Source: Xanthostigma xanthostigma
Lineage: Eukaryota > Arthropoda > Insecta > Raphidioptera > Raphidiidae
Assembly: GCA_963575645.1 (NCBI GenBank)
Contig: OY754466.1
Location: forward strand, 19,880,001-19,944,000
Length of the DNA: 64,000 nucleotides
Direction: 5' to 3'
Shown here piece by piece: positions 62,614 through 64,000 of the stretch (the first letter of the stretch is position 1; every line of letters starts with the position of its first letter). The notes beneath the pieces are model-generated. The model was not told where the DNA came from. It did not search any database and worked only from the letters and a program-made list of their open reading frames with translations. The translations under genes and the position numbers were made by a program.

Positions 62614-64000
62614 TTATGATTTCAAACAAGACTTTTTATGTGTTTTTAGCGATGACCCTTGAGTAAACCCTTTCCCGCACCCATTACAAACATACGGTCG
62701 CTCACCTGTATGAATTCTAGTGTGTTCAACAAGATAGCGATTTTGAGTAAACTTCTTGGTACAGAACTCGCATGAATATGGTTTCGTTGCACTGTGTGTG
62801 TGTTTATGTCTAACCAAATGGTGCGATCGCGAGAAAGTGGCTTTGCATACATCACACTCATATGGTCGTTTCCCCAAATGAATGCCCTCCTTATGTTTCG
62901 TTAGTGAATCAGGTCTTAAAAAGTCGGCCCCACAAACATCGCAGATATACGGTCGTATTTCAGAGTGAATTCTCGAATGTGACGCCAGTTCTCCCTTAGT
63001 AACAAAAGCAATATTGCATACACTGCACACATGAGCTTTTATACCGGTGTGACGTAACATATGTTCCTGCAAATGTCCCACTTGAGTGAATCCTTTACCA
63101 CACACCGAACAAAGAAATGGTTTTTCTTTATTGTGTGTCCTAAATAGAAAATAGAAAAAAATAAAGCATTTAATTTGCGACATTTTACACGCTTAATACT
63201 TCTTAGTTTCTTATTAACACTACAGTTTTATCTCTTTCATAGGAGCTATTTGCAAGTGAATGGAGCTAAGTTGTTTCCGAATGTCATGCTCGCGGTGGCA
63301 AAATAAGAAAACTTATGCATAGTTCGTTACTATGCTTGGTCGCGTTTATGTTTGTTGCATTGCCAACACGCTCGAGTCATGTCAATATTAATAAAAAGTA
63401 TCAATAGGGTTTCGTCTGATGCATATGAAAGAGACGAGTGAACCTACTAATTAATATTAGTAGATTTCTTACCTTAAATGACTTTTTAAATTACTAAGTT
63501 GTTTGAACGCTTTGGTACATACATCACAAACATACTTTGCAATGTTTGAATGTCTATTTGCGTGTTGCGTCAGAAATTTTTCTTTGGAAAAAGTTTTGTC
63601 ACACTGATTGCAAGAAAATATTTGATCTTGATCTTTCACAGTATTTAGATTGTCGTCATTAATGCTCCTTTTCTTCGAGTCTTGCATTTGTTTCTTATTC
63701 TTTTTACTGCCCGGTTTTTTCATTTTATCTTTTCTGCACGTGAGATCAATTGCATGTACTGAATCGTGGCGAATTAATGACTCCTTTCTTGCAAAACCTT
63801 TATAACAGCGTTCGCATTCATATTCCTTACTGTTTGTATGATTCTTTAAATGCTTATTCATGTATTTTGTTGCCATGCTTTTCTCACAAAGAGGACATTT
63901 CGATATCTTTGATAAATCACCACCACTTTTTGCAGGTACGCTTGTGCCACTGTTGAATTTCGCATCATTTTTTGTTGTAAGTGGGTCAATTTCATTTAAA
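62614..64000 (-). CDS. ZAD-type C2H2 zinc-finger protein D, partial (5' end outside window)
   Basis: Exon 3 is 63139-62614 and exon 2 runs from 63473 up to the window edge, open throughout; the ZAD exon would lie beyond 64000, so ZAD membership is inferred from the paralogues. Visible fingers: KCPLCEKS..., YECERCYKGF, a Lys/Ser/Asp-rich spacer, FSCNQCDKTF, YVCDVCTKAF (split by intron 2 at HLR-TH), then six in exon 3. Compared with gene C one finger is missing after the spacer (the one matching YSCEICEQTF). The last finger ends in HKKSC, so its final ligand is Cys rather than His (C2HC), where B and C have HKKIH. Also atypical is the fifth exon-3 linker, SATKPY in place of TGEKPY. Confidence 0.85.

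Overview
The window is AT-rich, intron-containing, repeat-dense eukaryotic DNA from an insect. The two gene blocks say so: a complete insect-type period (per) clock gene, and a tandem cluster of ZAD-C2H2 zinc-finger genes, a family that expands in insects. Repeats of the kind common in moths and sap-feeding bugs (a Helitron-like element, RTE-like 3' ends, many MITEs) fit this, but I cannot fix the order. All recognised protein genes lie on the minus strand. Every gene structure here was assembled by hand from splice sites and reading phase.

Layout. 1-22.6 kb holds no host gene that I can recognise and is mostly mobile DNA. It has a decayed DIRS-type tyrosine-recombinase retrotransposon (about 0.7-5.7 kb) with an insert in its first ORF that carries two arrays of 42-bp covarying hairpins and a truncated 5S rRNA-like sequence. 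Then follow foldback elements (6.2-6.7, 7.7-7.95 and a 1-kb near-perfect palindrome at 10.2-11.2 kb), a hAT element with an 8-bp target duplication, a pogo/Tigger MITE, a tRNA-Gly relic and more MITEs.

22.6-47.2 kb is per. Nineteen coding exons join in phase into 1,188 codons plus stop, with PAS-A, PAS-B, a basic nuclear-localisation stretch and the conserved C-terminal blocks. The last 28 codons sit alone behind a 4-kb intron. A probable 5'UTR exon ends at 46854, behind an 8-kb first intron, and a CACGTG E-box lies just upstream at 47198. The introns contain Helitron and LINE remnants, palindromes and two copies of a tiny hairpin retroposon with 11- and 14-bp target duplications.

47.2-51.7 kb is intergenic: a mariner-type MITE with a short HTH ORF, a 70-bp direct duplication, two tandem CG-rich palindromic MITEs and a hAT MITE.

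51.7-64 kb is a head-to-tail array of four ZAD zinc-finger genes (three complete, one running off the window). The complete ones have three exons: ZAD N-half, ZAD C-half plus linker plus first fingers, and the last six fingers. The second intron always falls at the same place inside a zinc finger, so the array arose by tandem duplication. per is a transcriptional repressor of the circadian loop and the ZAD proteins are likely DNA-binding transcription factors; nothing in the sequence links the two blocks functionally beyond adjacency and shared strand.
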